Assembly (NCBI GenBank): GCA_002631855.1
Contig: NTLF01000017.1
Coordinates: 124,001-188,000 of the forward strand
Direction of reading: 5' to 3'
DNA: 64,000 bases
Source of the DNA: Zunongwangia sp. ESRF-bin46
GTDB taxonomy: Bacteria > Bacteroidota > Bacteroidia > Flavobacteriales > Flavobacteriaceae
The notes below the pieces were generated by a model that was given only the letters and a program-made list of their open reading frames with translations, ran no database searches and was not told where the DNA came from. The position numbers and the translations under genes are program-made. This document shows positions 26,542 through 36,073 of this stretch, piece after piece. Numbering within the stretch: the stretch's first letter is position 1; each line of letters opens with the position of its first letter.

Positions 26542-26712
26542 GCAGAAAATTAGTTGTTAGTTATTATTGGTCTAAAGTCAAGCCAAATATCGTGAGAATT
26601 TGTCGCTTCTTGTACTAAAGAAAGCCGAATTAATTGAATGAAAAATATAATTTTTTGTTAATCCGATTTCAGAAAGATAGATTATTAATAACTTAATGAA
26701 AAACTTTGAACT

Positions 26713-28677
26713 ATGGGATTAAATGTAACACAAAAGCTAATAAAAGAACATCTTATTGAAGGGGAAATGATTCCCGGAAAAGAAATAGGGCTTAAAATAG
26801 ATCAAGCGCTTTTACAAGATGCTACTGGTACATTGGTGCAACTGGAACTGGAAGCTATGAACTTAGACCGCGCTAAAACGGAAGTGGCCGTCCAGTATGT
26901 TGACCACAACCTACTGCAAACTGATTTTAAAAATGCTGATGACCATGTCTTTCTACATAGTGCCGCTCAAAAGTTCGGCCTTTGGTTTAGTCGTCCAGGT
27001 AATGGAGTAAGCCACCCAGTGCATATGGAACGCTTTGGAAAACCAGGAAAGACTTTAGTAGGTAGTGATAGTCACTCCTGTGCTGCAGGTTCTTTAGGAA
27101 TGCTTGCCATTGGTACTGGCGGTTTAGATGTGGCTGCCGCAATAGCAGGGCAACCCTATTATGTGAAAATGCCTGAAATAATGGGGGTAAAGCTAACCGG
27201 AAAGCTACCAGATTGGGTAAGTGCCAAAGATGTGATCCTTGAAATGCTTCGCCGTCATGATGTAAAAGGTGGAGTAGGTAAAATTATTGAGTATTATGGG
27301 GATGGTCTCAAACATTTAAGTGCCATGGACCGTCACGTAATTGCAAACATGGGAGCCGAATTGGGAGCTACTACAACAGTTTTCCCAAGTGATGATGAAA
27401 CCCGTAGATTCTTAAAAAGTCAGACTCGAGAAGACGATTGGAGAGAGATTATAGCCGATGATGATTGTGAGTATGATTTACACGAAGAAATAGTTTTAGA
27501 CGAGCTCGTCCCACTTATTGCATTACCCACCAGCCCTGGTAATGTAGTTCCTGTAAGCGAAGTAGCCGGAAAATCAATTAGTCAAGTAGTTATTGGTTCT
27601 TCTGCAAATCCAGGTCTACGTGACTTTTGGATTGCTGGAGCCATCGTAAAAGGAAAAGCAACCGACGCCGATGTGTCATTTGATATTAACCCGACCAGTA
27701 GACAGATTATTCAAAATATGATCGACACCAAAGCATTTGCCAACCTAATTACCGCTGGCGCCAGATTCCATCAAAGTGGTTGTATGGGCTGTATTGGTAT
27801 GGGACAAGCACCTGCAAGCGGTACAATAAGCTTACGGACCATGCCACGAAACTTCCCGGATAGAAGTGGTACAAAAGACGATCAAGTACATTTATGTAGC
27901 CCCGAAACCGCAGCAGCTTCTGCATTGACCGGTAAAATTACAGATCCTCGTGATTTAGAAAAATTGTACGATATGAAATATCCACAATGGAAGGCCCCAG
28001 AGCTTCAGATTATCAATACAGAAATGTTGATAGCCCCACCAGAAGATTCAAGCAACCTAGAGCTTAAAAAAGGGCCTAATATTGCATCCATTCCACACAT
28101 CGATGAGCTTCAAAATAAATATGAAATCCCCGTACAATTAAAAATGGGAGACAATGTTTCGACCGATGAAATTCTCAAAGCAGGTGCAGAAGTATTACCA
28201 TTTAGAAGTAATCTACCCGAAATTAGTAAGTATAGCTATACTGTTATCGATCCTACATTCTATGACCGTGCGATGAAAAGCAAAGAGAACTATGGAGGTC
28301 ACATTGTTGTAGCTGGTGCAAATTATGCACAGGGTAGTAGTAGGGAACATGCTGCTTTGGCACCTAAGTATTTGGGTCAAGTAGCGGTATTGGCAAAAAG
28401 TTATGCTCGGATTGCTTGGCAAAACCTGGTCAACTTTGGAATCCTACCTTTAGAGTTTGAAAACAATGACGATTACGAAAAAATTAAACAAGCGGATATG
28501 GTTCAGTTTAAAAACCTTCGCAAAGATGTTGAAAATCGAAATACCATCACTGTTATTGTAAAAAAGGATTCAGGTGATATAGAAATCCCTACCAAGCACA
28601 GTATGAGCGAGCGTCAAATTAGAATTCTGCTAAAAGGTGGAATTATCAATGATTTTAAAGATCGCCTAAGTGCTTAA
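26713..28677 (+). CDS. Aconitate hydratase (Aquifex-type family)
   Basis: 654 residues, matching the shorter bacterial aconitase family first seen in Aquifex rather than AcnA (about 900) or AcnB. Visible: active-site TLVGSDSHSCAAGSLGML (about 115-132, first cluster Cys), HQSGCMGCIGMGQAPASG (about 354-371, the CxxC pair of the [4Fe-4S] cluster), and the swivelling domain with GDNVSTDEIL and ANYAQGSSREHAALAP (about 536). It should interconvert citrate and isocitrate or act on a related hydroxyacid. Whether it is the main TCA enzyme or a second paralogue cannot be told here. Monocistronic. Confidence 0.93.
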   Translation: MGLNVTQKLIKEHLIEGEMIPGKEIGLKIDQALLQDATGTLVQLELEAMNLDRAKTEVAVQYVDHNLLQTDFKNADDHVFLHSAAQKFGLWFSRPGNGVSHPVHMERFGKPGKTLVGSDSHSCAAGSLGMLAIGTGGLDVAAAIAGQPYYVKMPEIMGVKLTGKLPDWVSAKDVILEMLRRHDVKGGVGKIIEYYGDGLKHLSAMDRHVIANMGAELGATTTVFPSDDETRRFLKSQTREDDWREIIADDDCEYDLHEEIVLDELVPLIALPTSPGNVVPVSEVAGKSISQVVIGSSANPGLRDFWIAGAIVKGKATDADVSFDINPTSRQIIQNMIDTKAFANLITAGARFHQSGCMGCIGMGQAPASGTISLRTMPRNFPDRSGTKDDQVHLCSPETAAASALTGKITDPRDLEKLYDMKYPQWKAPELQIINTEMLIAPPEDSSNLELKKGPNIASIPHIDELQNKYEIPVQLKMGDNVSTDEILKAGAEVLPFRSNLPEISKYSYTVIDPTFYDRAMKSKENYGGHIVVAGANYAQGSSREHAALAPKYLGQVAVLAKSYARIAWQNLVNFGILPLEFENNDDYEKIKQADMVQFKNLRKDVENRNTITVIVKKDSGDIEIPTKHSMSERQIRILLKGGIINDFKDRLSA

Positions 28678-28694
28678 ATTTTATTTAAATTATT

Positions 28695-28747
28695 AAAAGG
28701 CTTTAAAATTTGATTTAGCTACCGTTAAATCTTTTTTAAAGCCTTTT
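28695..28747 (+). terminator. Long-loop inverted repeat after the aconitase gene
   Basis: AAAAGGCTTTAAAA (28695-28708) and TTTTAAAGCCTTTT (28734-28747) are perfect 14-bp complements separated by 25 bases. Position just past the aconitase stop and the T-rich end suggest a transcription terminator or mRNA 3' stabiliser. Confidence 0.6.
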
Positions 28748-28785
28748 GAGTCTTTGGCAATCCTGTTATCTTTAAAAGAAAAAGC

Positions 28786-29391
28786 ATGAGTAAAACCAAC
28801 TACATTGAAAAAGAAACACCAACTGAGCATTCTATTTACCCTTTAATTAAAGAACGGTGGAGCCCACGGGTTTTTTCTGATAAAGAAATTTCAGAAAAGG
28901 AAGTTAAAACACTCCTTGAAGCCGGTAGATGGGCGCCCAGCAGCAGCAACCAACAACCCTGGCGGATTATCTGGGGTATAAAAGGAAGTGAAACCTATGA
29001 TAGAATTTTCAATTGTTTGCATAAATTCAACAAAGGATGGGCCGGAAACGCACAAGTATTGTGGGCATGTGCTTTTAAAAAAGATATGAAGAACGGTACA
29101 AAAGAAAACTTCCATGCCTTGCACGACTTAGGTTTATTTATGAGCAATGTGTGTATGCAAGCCCAAAGTATGGGCATTGCAGTACATCAAATGGCGGGAA
29201 TCGACTTTAAGGAAGCACAGAAAGAGTTTAACTTTCCCGAAAACTACCACGTTGCCACTGCAGCAGCTTTTGGCTATTACGGTGGAAATCCTAATGAATT
29301 AGACGATGATTTAAAAGAAGAGGAATTAAAGAAAGAGCGAAGTAGAAAAAAACAATCTGAATTTGCTTTCAACGGAAACTTTCAGAAATAG
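28786..29391 (+). CDS. Nitroreductase family protein
   Basis: 201-residue FMN-dependent nitroreductase-fold protein. The FMN-binding beginning is ERWSPRVFSDKEIS (about 23), followed by the characteristic EAGRWAPSSSNQQPWR (about 46-61), LHDLGLFMSNVCMQAQSMG (about 106) and an FGYYGGNP segment near 162. Likely reduces nitro- or quinone-type substrates with NAD(P)H; the natural substrate is unknown. First of three close plus-strand genes (gaps 24 and 25 nt) that end at a terminator near 30327. Confidence 0.92.
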   Translation: MSKTNYIEKETPTEHSIYPLIKERWSPRVFSDKEISEKEVKTLLEAGRWAPSSSNQQPWRIIWGIKGSETYDRIFNCLHKFNKGWAGNAQVLWACAFKKDMKNGTKENFHALHDLGLFMSNVCMQAQSMGIAVHQMAGIDFKEAQKEFNFPENYHVATAAAFGYYGGNPNELDDDLKEEELKKERSRKKQSEFAFNGNFQK

Positions 29392-29415
29392 AAACAAATT
29401 AAATGTAAGAAGATT

Positions 29416-29607
29416 ATGAGCGATATAAAAAAGAAAAAACATGCAGACTTTCAAGATAAATACAGAAGATCTTCCAATTTTGGAACTTCAGAAGAAGAAT
29501 TGAATGTCGATAAAGACGGAAACTTAAAAGCTACCGAAACCGATAAAAAAACAACAAAGGAAATCCGTAAATCGGTAGATGGTTTATTGGGTTCAGAAGA
29601 AGAATAA
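29416..29607 (+). CDS. Small hydrophilic protein, unknown function
   Basis: 63 residues, nearly all charged: MSDIKKKKHADFQDKYRRSS at the start, an acidic middle and ending GLLGSEEE. No membrane helix, signal peptide or known motif. It sits between the nitroreductase and the NADP-binding protein in one transcription unit, which supports it as a real gene. It resembles other short disordered proteins of this genome (for example 21099-21404) in composition only. Confidence 0.65.
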   Translation: MSDIKKKKHADFQDKYRRSSNFGTSEEELNVDKDGNLKATETDKKTTKEIRKSVDGLLGSEEE

Positions 29608-29632
29608 AGTAGTAACTATAAAAAGATTGATT

Positions 29633-30256
29633 ATGAAAATAGGAGTAATAGGAAGTGGAAACATAGGAGGAAATCTTGGTAAACATTGGGCCAAAGCAGG
29701 CCATGAAGTATTGTTTACCTCAAGACATCCCGAACAATTGAACGACTTGGTACGCGAAGCTGGTGAAAACTCAAAAGCTGTAAGTTTAGATGAAGCTTGG
29801 GAAGCTAATGCCGATGTATATTTATTGGCAACACCTTTTCAGGCAATTGATCAATTAAGCGAAGTTTATGCTGGGGAGTATGGCGGTAAAATATTGATAG
29901 ACGCTACAAATCCATACCCAGAACGAGATGGGGAAATGGCGCAAGAAGTAAGAGACAGCAATAGAAATGCTTCTGAGTATACCGCTATGAAATTCAACAC
30001 AGCTAAAACAACAAAAGCTTTTAACACCATTTATGCCAATCATTTAAAAGAAAGGGCTTTTAGGGAAATTGATAAATTAGCAATCCCTTTTGCAGCTCAA
30101 GATGAAGAAAGCAAACAAGTAACCCAAAAGCTTATTGAAGATATTGGTTTTGATTCAGTATATGTAGGAGAGTTAAAAGACACTCAGATTATGGATCCTG
30201 ATCAGAAACTATATGGTAAGTCCATATCAAAAAGTGACCTACAATCTATTATTTAA
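29633..30256 (+). CDS. NAD(P)-binding oxidoreductase, F420/NADP-reductase type
   Basis: 207 residues from ATG 29633, chosen because MKIGVIGSGNIGGNLGKHWA begins exactly at the Rossmann strand; an upstream in-frame ATG would overlap the preceding gene. GxGxxG dinucleotide motif at 6-13, then ATPFQAIDQL and LIDATNPYPERDG, which match the NADPH-dependent F420 reductase-like family. Flavobacteriaceae lack F420, so a different substrate is expected. Last gene of the nitroreductase unit. Confidence 0.87.
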   Translation: MKIGVIGSGNIGGNLGKHWAKAGHEVLFTSRHPEQLNDLVREAGENSKAVSLDEAWEANADVYLLATPFQAIDQLSEVYAGEYGGKILIDATNPYPERDGEMAQEVRDSNRNASEYTAMKFNTAKTTKAFNTIYANHLKERAFREIDKLAIPFAAQDEESKQVTQKLIEDIGFDSVYVGELKDTQIMDPDQKLYGKSISKSDLQSII

Positions 30257-30289
30257 GTAACAGTTCACTTAAATATATGTAAAACATTA

Positions 30290-30327
30290 CCCTTCAGCAG
30301 TATGTAAATATATACTGAAGGGTTTTT
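30290..30327 (+). terminator. Intrinsic terminator of the nitroreductase operon
   Basis: CCCTTCAG (30290-30297) pairs with CTGAAGGG (30315-30322), followed by five T. Further pairing (CAGTA/TACTG) can extend or rearrange the stem. Confidence 0.75.
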
Positions 30328-30339
30328 ACACATAATTAT

Positions 30340-31188
30340 ATGACAAAAGAAGAACAAGAACAACAACAAATTGATAACGAACTAGATAACTCAAGCACTT
30401 CTGATGAGAATACAGCCAAGTCGCATGGGGAAATTCTAAAAGAACAAATTTGTGAAGGGCAGGAGGTATACAAAAAAAGTCCGTTAAGCATCTTGGTAAG
30501 TTCCTTTACCGCCGGACTTGAAATTGGTTTTAGTTACTTGTTGTTGGCTTCTCTTTTTTTCTTTCTGCACGGTAAGGTAGAAGAAGATACCGCCTTTAAA
30601 ATGCTTTCCTTCGTCTACCCATTTGGGTTTATCATGGTCATTGTTGGACAGTCAATTTTATTCACCGAACAAACATCCTTGTTAACCCTGCCGGTACTCA
30701 ACAAAAAACAATCATCAAAAAACTTATTTAAGTTATGGGGGCTGGTCATTTCAGGAAACCTCTTGGGGGGTTGGGCTATGGCAGCTGTTTTGGTTTGGAT
30801 CGGTCCCGAATTGCACATTTTTGATGCTGAAACAATATCAAAAATTGCAATACACGTAACAGACTACAGTATGTGGGTCATTTTGGTAAGCGCTATATTG
30901 GCCGGGTGGTTAATGGGTCTACTATCTTGGGTTGTAACGTCTTCAAAAGATACCATTAGCCGTATTTTTATTATTTACTTGATTACAGCAGTACTGTCCT
31001 TTGCAGGCCTTCACCACAGTATCGTAGGAAACGTGGAAGTATTTGCCGGTTTATTAGTGCCATCGTCTTTATCCATACTCGATTATGCGACCTTTCAAGG
31101 AGTGGCACTTTTGGGTAATGCCATTGGCGGGGCTGTATTCGTAGCTTTGTTAAAATATCGTGCTTTTGTAACCAATATTAAAGGATGA
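30340..31188 (+). CDS. Formate/nitrite transporter (FNT) family protein
   Basis: 282 residues. A charged, Gln/Glu-rich cytoplasmic N-terminus (about 1-50) precedes six transmembrane helices. Family features: SILVSSFTAGLEIGFSYLLL (helix 1), VGQSILFTEQTSLLTLPVL (helix 2, FTEQ region), GNLLGGWAMAAVL, and LHHSIVGNVEVFAGLL (helix 5). This is the YfdC-like branch, in which the substrate is not established. Monocistronic, preceded by the nitroreductase operon terminator. Confidence 0.9.
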   Translation: MTKEEQEQQQIDNELDNSSTSDENTAKSHGEILKEQICEGQEVYKKSPLSILVSSFTAGLEIGFSYLLLASLFFFLHGKVEEDTAFKMLSFVYPFGFIMVIVGQSILFTEQTSLLTLPVLNKKQSSKNLFKLWGLVISGNLLGGWAMAAVLVWIGPELHIFDAETISKIAIHVTDYSMWVILVSAILAGWLMGLLSWVVTSSKDTISRIFIIYLITAVLSFAGLHHSIVGNVEVFAGLLVPSSLSILDYATFQGVALLGNAIGGAVFVALLKYRAFVTNIKG

Positions 31189-31280
31189 ATTTAATCACTT
31201 AATTCTTATAGTGTTACCTTCAAAATAGGTATAATTCTTGTTATATTTATAGTATCAGTAATCTTTAAAATCTTTATGTT

Positions 31281-31769
31281 ATGAAATATATACTATTCTT
31301 TTTTTCACTGCTATTGATAAGCTGCGGAACAGCAAATAAACCAGTAACCGAAAGCCAAGCGAGCCAAGTAAAGCAATGGGCTAGCGATAAAGAATTTACT
31401 ATTGAATCAGATTGGGCAATTCCATTTGGTGGTAGTCAAATTAACCTAATAGGAAATCCAAACTCCTTAACTTTTGACGGTACGACCGTTTCAGCTTATT
31501 TACCTTTTTTTGGTGAGCGACAAAGTGGATACGTGCTAGATGGCGGCGGAATTGAATTCGACGGAGAGCCAGAAAACTTGCAAATGCTTTACAATCAAAA
31601 AAAACAATCCAGTACCATTAAATTTGATATTTCTGAAAAAGGGGAGGACTATCAAGTGACTATAATCCTCTACGACAACAAGAAAAGTACAATTACAGTA
31701 AATAGCTCACAACGCGATATGATGCGATATAATGGGGAAGTGGAGGCATTGCCTGAAAGCGAAGAATAA
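31281..31769 (+). CDS. DUF4251 lipoprotein
   Basis: 162 residues. The signal sequence ends in a lipobox LLISCG, so it should be lipidated after cleavage before Cys-15. The mature domain (SDWAIPFGGSQINLIGNPNS, about 50, and SAYLPFFGERQSGYVLDGGG) is the DUF4251 beta-sandwich found across Bacteroidota. Function unknown. Lies 31 nt upstream of the DUF6090-type gene and may be co-transcribed with it. Confidence 0.88.
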   Translation: MKYILFFFSLLLISCGTANKPVTESQASQVKQWASDKEFTIESDWAIPFGGSQINLIGNPNSLTFDGTTVSAYLPFFGERQSGYVLDGGGIEFDGEPENLQMLYNQKKQSSTIKFDISEKGEDYQVTIILYDNKKSTITVNSSQRDMMRYNGEVEALPESEE

Positions 31770-31800
31770 GTAATTACAGAAAATATAGTAATTTGTAGGT

Positions 31801-32526
31801 GTGAAGGCTTTCAATACCCATAGAAAAAATGTAGTACCTGGTAAACGGTTTCAGAAATACGTGCTCTATGCCATTGGCGAGATTATTTTGGTGGTTGTGG
31901 GAATACTAATAGCCCTGCAAGTAAACAGTTGTGCCGAAGAGAGAGCAAACAGCAAAGAAGTAGACCAAATTTTTGAAGTGGTAGTCGCTGACCTCAAAGC
32001 TGATAAACGAGACATCAATATTATTCTAACCGAATATGAAAAAAGAGAAAAGTATTTTGATAGGGTCCTTGCTGAAAACCCGGTACGGGATAGCCTTAAA
32101 AACTGTGAAGGGTGCCGCAAAATTTTTACTAATTTAAAAACGGCAACACTAAGGCGAAAAGGTTCTAATCTATTAAAAAAGCACAGTAATGTACCTAAAC
32201 AGAAAGCAGAAATGGTGCAGCAAATCAACTCGTTTTACACAACAATGGATTCTTTTTTACCACAAATAAAACAAACTATCACAGATAATATTTTGAGCAA
32301 CGTTAAGTATATGCGGGACAATTTTGATTGGTTTGCAGATTTTAGCACTCATAAAATTTGCAACAGCGATTGTCGTTCCTATTTTGAAGGGGATGGGTCT
32401 AACTATAAAAATTTGATAGCATACCTTCACATATTTGTTTACGAAAATTACCTTCCACAATTAAAAACCTATAAAACAGAAGCAACGCAACTTATTAAGG
32501 AAATTGAAAATAGTAAAACAGAATAA
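31801..32526 (+). CDS. DUF6090-family membrane-anchored protein
   Basis: 241 residues from a GTG start. One N-terminal transmembrane helix contains the conserved YAIGEIILVVVGILIALQVN (about 21-40), the hallmark of the DUF6090 family, followed by a helical extracytoplasmic domain. Unlike most family members, the residues after the helix (SCAEERANSKE) replace the usual NNWNE. Extra cysteines (CEGCRK, and CNSDC near 183) could form disulfides. Function unknown. Convergent with the efflux gene, only 8 nt apart. Confidence 0.82.
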   Translation: MKAFNTHRKNVVPGKRFQKYVLYAIGEIILVVVGILIALQVNSCAEERANSKEVDQIFEVVVADLKADKRDINIILTEYEKREKYFDRVLAENPVRDSLKNCEGCRKIFTNLKTATLRRKGSNLLKKHSNVPKQKAEMVQQINSFYTTMDSFLPQIKQTITDNILSNVKYMRDNFDWFADFSTHKICNSDCRSYFEGDGSNYKNLIAYLHIFVYENYLPQLKTYKTEATQLIKEIENSKTE

Positions 32527-32534
32527 CCTGGTTA

Positions 32535-33755
32535 TCAATCACTTTCTATAATATTTCTTTTTCGTCCTCTCATTTTTAAGTAAATCAACAACACCAAGGA
32601 TAATCCCGCACAGACAGAAAATCCTATAAATAGGGGCAAAGCGGTTCCTGAGATAAACCTCCCAATAAAAATACTAATGGGCACTGCCATTAGCGTAGAG
32701 ATAAATCCGGTAATAGCCGAAGCAATTCCCGCAATATGTCCCACAGGGTCCATGGCCATAGCACGAAGATTTCCGAAGAGAAAACCGATGGAGAAAAACT
32801 GTAATGCAAAAAACGTCAACAATACGGTAATACTTGGGTTTGAAGTATTATAAAACAAGGCTATATATACCAATGAAACGATAAAAAACGATAGAAGGGA
32901 AGCGGTAATCAATTTTTCCATTCCGTATTTGATAACTAAAGTTCCGTTTAGGAAAATGGCAGTACCAATGGATAGTGCCAATCCCGCAAATATGAAAGGA
33001 AACTCTTCCTTTAAGTTATATTGAATTTCAAATATTTGTTGCGAACTACTTAAATAGACCATAAAAGATCCCGTTACAAACCCGGAAATAACCGTAAACC
33101 CAATCGTTCGCTTATGACGGATTAATTCTTTAAAACCATCAACAAACACTTTAGGTGTAAACTTCTTTTTGTTTTCTATGGATAATGTTTCGGGTTGGCG
33201 TTTCCAAAACCAAAACGAAACTAAAAGGCTAATAACAATCTGTACATAGAAAATGCCTTCCCAGCTATAATAATCCAATACAAATTTACCCATTGTAGGG
33301 GCTACCACAGGAACCAAAATAAAGACAACGGTCACAAACGACATAATACGCGCCATATAATCACCACGAAACAAATCGCGAATTATGGCGATACTTATGG
33401 TTCTGGGCGCAGAAAGACCAACTCCCTGTAACACTCTCCCCAACACCATAATTTCTAAACTGGTAGAAGTAACACAGATAAAACTGGCTATGATAAATAA
33501 CACAAAACCCATATAAACGACAGGTTTTCGGCCAAGACTATCAGATAAAGGCCCAAACAATAACGGACCAATACCAAGACCCAAAAAAATCATGGTAACC
33601 AACAATTGATTGTCAACAATATTGGTCGTACCAATATCAAGACCAATAATGTCCAAAGCTGGCAACAGCGCATCGATTGCCAGGGCAACAACCGACATTA
33701 ATGAAGCCATAAGCGCTACAAATTCAAATTGAGAGGTCGGTTGGTTTTTTTGCAT
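32535..33755 (-). CDS. Bcr/CflA-family MFS drug exporter
   Basis: 406-residue major facilitator with 12 predicted helices. Motif A between helices 2 and 3 reads GPLSDSLGRKPVVYMG (about 67-82), and the drug:H+ antiporter motif region LGRVLQGVGLSAPRTISIAI (about 105) is typical of Bcr/CflA exporters. Expected in the inner membrane, exporting small toxic compounds with proton exchange; substrate unknown. Single gene, divergent from the UspA gene. Confidence 0.92.
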   Translation of the reverse strand: MQKNQPTSQFEFVALMASLMSVVALAIDALLPALDIIGLDIGTTNIVDNQLLVTMIFLGLGIGPLLFGPLSDSLGRKPVVYMGFVLFIIASFICVTSTSLEIMVLGRVLQGVGLSAPRTISIAIIRDLFRGDYMARIMSFVTVVFILVPVVAPTMGKFVLDYYSWEGIFYVQIVISLLVSFWFWKRQPETLSIENKKKFTPKVFVDGFKELIRHKRTIGFTVISGFVTGSFMVYLSSSQQIFEIQYNLKEEFPFIFAGLALSIGTAIFLNGTLVIKYGMEKLITASLLSFFIVSLVYIALFYNTSNPSITVLLTFFALQFFSIGFLFGNLRAMAMDPVGHIAGIASAITGFISTLMAVPISIFIGRFISGTALPLFIGFSVCAGLSLVLLIYLKMRGRKRNIIESD

Positions 33756-33890
33756 CGCACAAAAGTAATCAAACCCATACTGAGAATAGAAGCAGGTGTT
33801 GTTAATTAAATATAAATTTAAGAATCCTTTATGGCAATAGCATCAAGACCTTTTGTAGCTTTATATACTAATCCTTTAACTATAAACGGT

Positions 33891-34349
33891 ATGAAACGGA
33901 TTTTAATAGCTATTGATTACCACCCAACTTCAGAGAAAGTAGCCGAAACAGGCTATAAGCTTGCAAAACAGCTGGGAGCAGAGGCAGAGGTATGCTTACT
34001 CCATGTAGTAGCAGAAACACGCTATTACGGCATGGAATATCCTTCCTTTTTAGGTTATGAAGGCTATACACTTGCGGTAAATGATCATTTGAACACCGAA
34101 ATAGAGAACATAGCCAAAGATTTTTTAAAACAAGCGGCAGCTCATTTAGATGAAAAGGTAACAACCCATATAGCTAAAGGGGAAACCGCCAGCAGTATTT
34201 TAAAGTATGCCAAGGAATGGCAAGCCGACCTAATTGTGATGGGCACTCATAGCCATAGCACGTTAGAAAAACTATTTATGGGGACAGAAGCCACAAAAGT
34301 GTTAGAAAAGACTGAAATACCAGCTTTTATGGTGCCTGTTAAAAAGTAA
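33891..34349 (+). CDS. Universal stress protein (UspA) family
   Basis: 152 residues from ATG 33891, where MKRILIAIDYHPTSEKVAET begins as the first strand of a UspA fold; an ATG at 33831 would add 20 residues with no family similarity. ATP-binding motif: VMGTHSHSTLEKLFMGTEA (about 113-131), a variant of Gx2Gx9GS. Single domain. Likely induced by starvation or stress. Followed by a small membrane protein gene 47 nt downstream. Confidence 0.9.
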   Translation: MKRILIAIDYHPTSEKVAETGYKLAKQLGAEAEVCLLHVVAETRYYGMEYPSFLGYEGYTLAVNDHLNTEIENIAKDFLKQAAAHLDEKVTTHIAKGETASSILKYAKEWQADLIVMGTHSHSTLEKLFMGTEATKVLEKTEIPAFMVPVKK

Positions 34350-34396
34350 GAAGACACAAACAAAGTTTATATACTATAAAACACTAAATACTATAT

Positions 34397-34558
34397 ATGA
34401 GTACAGAAACACAAAACAATCAAAAAAATCAAGATCACGAAGATTATATTTTAAAAGACAACACTAAAACAAAATTTGGTGCTGGCTTTATAATTGTCAC
34501 GTTAATTATATTACTGATAGGTGTAGCAATTTCTGGGATGTTTTTTGAGTGGTGGTAA
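34397..34558 (+). CDS. 53-residue single-helix membrane protein
   Basis: ATG 34397 to TAA 34556-34558. The N-terminus is hydrophilic and Asn/Gln-rich (MSTETQNNQKNQDHEDYI), then one strong hydrophobic helix (GFIIVTLIILLIGVAISGMF) and a short FEWW end. Composition and a clean helix make it a convincing small gene. It follows uspA by 47 nt on the same strand, so it may be a membrane-associated stress protein. No family recognised. Confidence 0.65.
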   Translation: MSTETQNNQKNQDHEDYILKDNTKTKFGAGFIIVTLIILLIGVAISGMFFEWW

Positions 34559-34626
34559 AATAATAACTAAACAAGCTACATAAACTACTAAATAGGGCAA
34601 TGTATATAGATATCTTTCGGGTATGA

Positions 34627-34659
<33 letters not shown>

Positions 34660-34755
34660 ACAAATAATATTATTAGTAAAATGGCAAATAGAGTTTTTTA
34701 TGTTCTATTATAACTAAGTCTCTACAAACTTTCAGTCTTGATTATTGAGTCCTGC

Positions 34756-36066
34756 TCATAACACCGTAACCCGAACCTTTTTCTTCTTCAGCCGCGTATT
34801 ATTCGTTTTCTCAATAACACTCGCCACTTTATGTTTGGGTACAGCTACAAAGGCACAGTCTTGTTTAAGCTCAATAACGCCCAGTTCATCCCGTTCTAGT
34901 TTCCCTTGCTTAAAAAACAGGCCTGCTAAATCACCTTTTGATATTTTATCTCGACGCCCACCAGAAATATATAAAGTGGCCCATTGTGGCTGAATCGTCG
35001 TATGCTTATCCTTTAGTTTAACTATTTCAGACGTGGATATAAAATCGGGTGCTGTTTCGTGCTTCCATTGTAATACATAGGCGGTTCCTTGTGCATGCAT
35101 TCGGGCGGTTCTGCCATTTCTATGGGTAAATTCTTCGGCTTTAAGCGGTAATTGGTAATGTATAATAAAGTTAAGTTCTGGAATGTCCAATCCGCGTGCA
35201 GCAAGATCTGTCGCAATGATAATTTGGTGCGTTCCATTTCTAAATTTTATCAAGGCACGTTCTCGGTCTAACTGTTCCAAATCTCCATGAAAACAGCCAT
35301 GCGGAATGTTATTGTCTTTTAACGCATCGCTTACAAACTGTATGGTATCTTTAAAATTACAAAAAATAATACCTGGTTGATTACCAATATTATGCAATAG
35401 ATTGACCAACGTTTGTATTTTATCCTTTTGTGGTGCGAGTACCTTTTTAATAGCTAAGTTAGTCGTTTTCGTCCCTAAGTAATCGATCACCTTTGGATTC
35501 TGCACCCCAGCAAAACTTGGGATGTCGATCCCTTGCGTAGCCGATGTTAAAATACGTTTTTCAATAACAGGAAGGAGTTCTATAATTTCACGCATTTCGG
35601 TTTCAAAACCAACTTCTAATGATTTATCAAACTCATCCAAGACTATTGTCTTAATAGTTGCAACCGAAAACGTTTCGCGCCGTAAATGATCTGCCACTCG
35701 CCCCGGTGTACCAATGACGATGGCTGGCGTATGTGATAATTCTACTTTATCTTTAGAAAAAGGCCTGCCTCCATATACGGCATTGGCTTTAAAACCAGAA
35801 CCCATTTCGCGTATAACCTGTTCTATCTGTATGGCTAACTCACGAGAAGGCACTAAAATAAGCAATTGCACATTATTGCAAGCTACATCTAGAGCATCGA
35901 GAGTAGGCAACAAAAAAGCAACGGTTTTACCCGTTCCTGTGGGTGACAGTAAAACGGTATTTGGGGTAGCAGCAATAGCGGATAACGCTTCTTCCTGCAT
36001 AGGGTTCAATGCTGTAATACCCAGTTTTGCTAGAATTTCCTGTTGAGATTTTAATGCGTTGGCCAT
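34756..36066 (-). CDS. DEAD-box-like RNA helicase with DEFD motif II
   Basis: 436-residue superfamily 2 RNA helicase. Motifs: Q-motif region ITALNPMQEEAL (about 17), Walker A SPTGTGKT (about 41-48), motif II LDEFDKSLEVGF, motif III LTSATQ, motif IV FCNFKDT, motif V IIATDLAARGLDIPE and motif VI HRNGRTARM. Motif II is DEFD rather than DEAD, which can still coordinate Mg-ATP. A C-terminal DbpA-like RNA-binding fold (ISGGRRDKISKGDLAGLF, about 370) suggests an rRNA target. Third gene of an operon with another helicase (7 nt upstream) and a DnaJ-KTSC protein. Confidence 0.93.
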   Translation of the reverse strand: MANALKSQQEILAKLGITALNPMQEEALSAIAATPNTVLLSPTGTGKTVAFLLPTLDALDVACNNVQLLILVPSRELAIQIEQVIREMGSGFKANAVYGGRPFSKDKVELSHTPAIVIGTPGRVADHLRRETFSVATIKTIVLDEFDKSLEVGFETEMREIIELLPVIEKRILTSATQGIDIPSFAGVQNPKVIDYLGTKTTNLAIKKVLAPQKDKIQTLVNLLHNIGNQPGIIFCNFKDTIQFVSDALKDNNIPHGCFHGDLEQLDRERALIKFRNGTHQIIIATDLAARGLDIPELNFIIHYQLPLKAEEFTHRNGRTARMHAQGTAYVLQWKHETAPDFISTSEIVKLKDKHTTIQPQWATLYISGGRRDKISKGDLAGLFFKQGKLERDELGVIELKQDCAFVAVPKHKVASVIEKTNNTRLKKKKVRVTVL

Positions 36067-36073
36067 AGTGCTA

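Noticed and set aside
29579-29632. Upstream ATG for the NAD(P)-binding protein.
   Set aside because: It overlaps the preceding small gene, and the extra 18 residues precede the Rossmann strand without family similarity; ATG 29633 fits the fold.
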